From positions 1 to 14,922 of the forward strand of contig CALUDF010000033.1 in NCBI GenBank assembly GCA_943914745.1: a stretch of 14,922 nt of DNA, given 5' to 3'. This stretch comes from an uncultured Bacteriovorax sp. (GTDB taxonomy: Bacteria > Bdellovibrionota > Bacteriovoracia > Bacteriovoracales > Bacteriovoracaceae). Below, piece by piece: positions 14,292-14,922 of this stretch (positions within the stretch are counted from its first letter, which is position 1; the number at the start of each line of letters is the position of its first letter). Under the pieces are notes generated by a model. It worked only from the letters and a program-made list of their open reading frames with translations, was not told where the DNA came from and made no database searches. The position numbers and the translations under genes are program-made.

Positions 14292-14922
14292 TTAATTAGC
14301 TGCTAGGAAGTCAGTCGGATCAATCGCCTGACCATTTTTTCGAACTTCAAAGTGAAGATGCGGCCCATACGTCCGACCAGTCATCCCAACCTGTGCGATA
14401 ACCTGCCCACGATAAACCCTCTGCCCCTGCTTCGTATAATTTTCCTTTGCATGAGCATAGACAGTAAAATACCCATTCTTATGGGCGATAACGGTGATAT
14501 TTCCATACCCACCAATTTCATCTCCAGAATAAACCACCACACCTTCTGCGGCCGCAACAATGTGCGAGCCTACACGCGCTGGGATATCGACGCCTTCATG
14601 CTTTCTTCCCCAGCGCGCTCCAAAGTTTGAGCTCAAGCGGTTGCTTGAAGGAACCGGCCAGAGGAACTCACCACTTTGCAACAGGTGATTAGGGTCAAAG
14701 GGACGAGTCTCTATGTCTTGCTCAAGAATCCCGCGCTTAAGAGGAATAAACACCCACTCTCCGCTTTTGATTTTTTTGCCAGTATTAGAGGATTGAATTT
14801 TTTCTTTGGGAACATTGAATTCTTTGGCAAGGCTCTCGATAGTATCAGTCGGCTTCACCATAACATAATGACCGCTTTTGACTGATGCACAAGCAAAAGC
14901 AAAAAGAGAAATCAGAAGTAAT
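14292..14922 (-). CDS. LysM plus M23 (LytM-type) peptidoglycan endopeptidase, partial 5' end
   Basis: Zinc metallopeptidase that cuts peptide cross-links in peptidoglycan, or a degenerate activator of amidases. The frame stays open to the right edge: upstream of the ATG at 14861 it reads LLLISLFAFACASVKSGHYV, a hydrophobic export signal ending in a possible lipobox cysteine, so the true start is just beyond 14922. A LysM domain follows (GHYVMVKPTDTIESLAKEF to SGEWVFIPLK), then a linker and the M23 domain. The metal and catalytic motifs are complete: KHEGVDIP (HxxxD), YAHAKE, and GPHLHFEV (HxH). It ends with ATDFLAAN-like PTDFLAAN. The complete set suggests an active enzyme. LysM anchors it to the cell wall. 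A role in cell division, or in remodelling the prey wall if this is a predator, is inference. Confidence 0.9.
   Translation of the reverse strand, partial: LLLISLFAFACASVKSGHYVMVKPTDTIESLAKEFNVPKEKIQSSNTGKKIKSGEWVFIPLKRGILEQDIETRPFDPNHLLQSGEFLWPVPSSNRLSSNFGARWGRKHEGVDIPARVGSHIVAAAEGVVVYSGDEIGGYGNITVIAHKNGYFTVYAHAKENYTKQGQRVYRGQVIAQVGMTGRTYGPHLHFEVRKNGQAIDPTDFLAAN

Noticed and set aside
1..14922. CRISPR array, tRNA, rRNA, insertion sequence or prophage
   Set aside because: No regularly spaced repeats, no tRNA-like cloverleaf or rRNA motifs, and no transposase, integrase or phage proteins were recognised on either strand.

Overview
The window reads as chromosomal DNA of a Gram-negative bacterium, most likely a Bdellovibrio-like predator of the Bacteriovoracales (Bacteriovorax/Peredibacter type). 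This is an inference from the moderate GC content, the style of the proteins, the secreted and lipidated proteins and the compact overlapping gene layout. No rRNA or other taxonomic marker is present. There are twelve genes. Two run off the window edges: a TPR protein on the minus strand at the left, and a LysM/M23 peptidase on the minus strand at the right.

Left region (1-819): the 5' part of a TPR-repeat gene is read leftwards from 618. It is separated from thrS by a 200-bp divergent promoter region with a good candidate promoter for each direction and three copies of a TGTAAGA-type box.

Central region (820-10357): seven genes lie on the plus strand with very short gaps or overlaps, so they look like one operon: thrS (without the usual N-terminal TGS domain), a D-Ala-D-Ala ligase, a 1030-residue fusion of lysine-6-aminotransferase-like, GNAT and degenerate aminotransferase domains, a C45-type autoprocessing acyltransferase/amidohydrolase, a second class III aminotransferase, and the two subunits of a 3-oxoacid CoA-transferase. 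The last five are tightly coupled (ATGA, 3-bp gap, TAATG, 1-bp gap). They plausibly form an amine/amino-acid pathway that transaminates, acylates or deacylates, and feeds acids into CoA thioesters. This five-gene set is the best candidate for an undescribed system.

Right region (10358-14922): a secreted trypsin-like protease is followed by a clear rho-independent terminator. Next comes a three-gene ATGA-coupled cassette (unknown small protein, unknown lipoprotein, very compact [2Fe-2S] ferredoxin), then a DEDDh exonuclease with its own candidate promoter. A 120-bp nested palindromic element lies between the exonuclease and the convergent M23 peptidase gene.

No rRNA, tRNA, CRISPR array, insertion sequence or prophage gene was seen. 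No gene-free stretch exceeds about 300 bases; the longest is 11275-11517.
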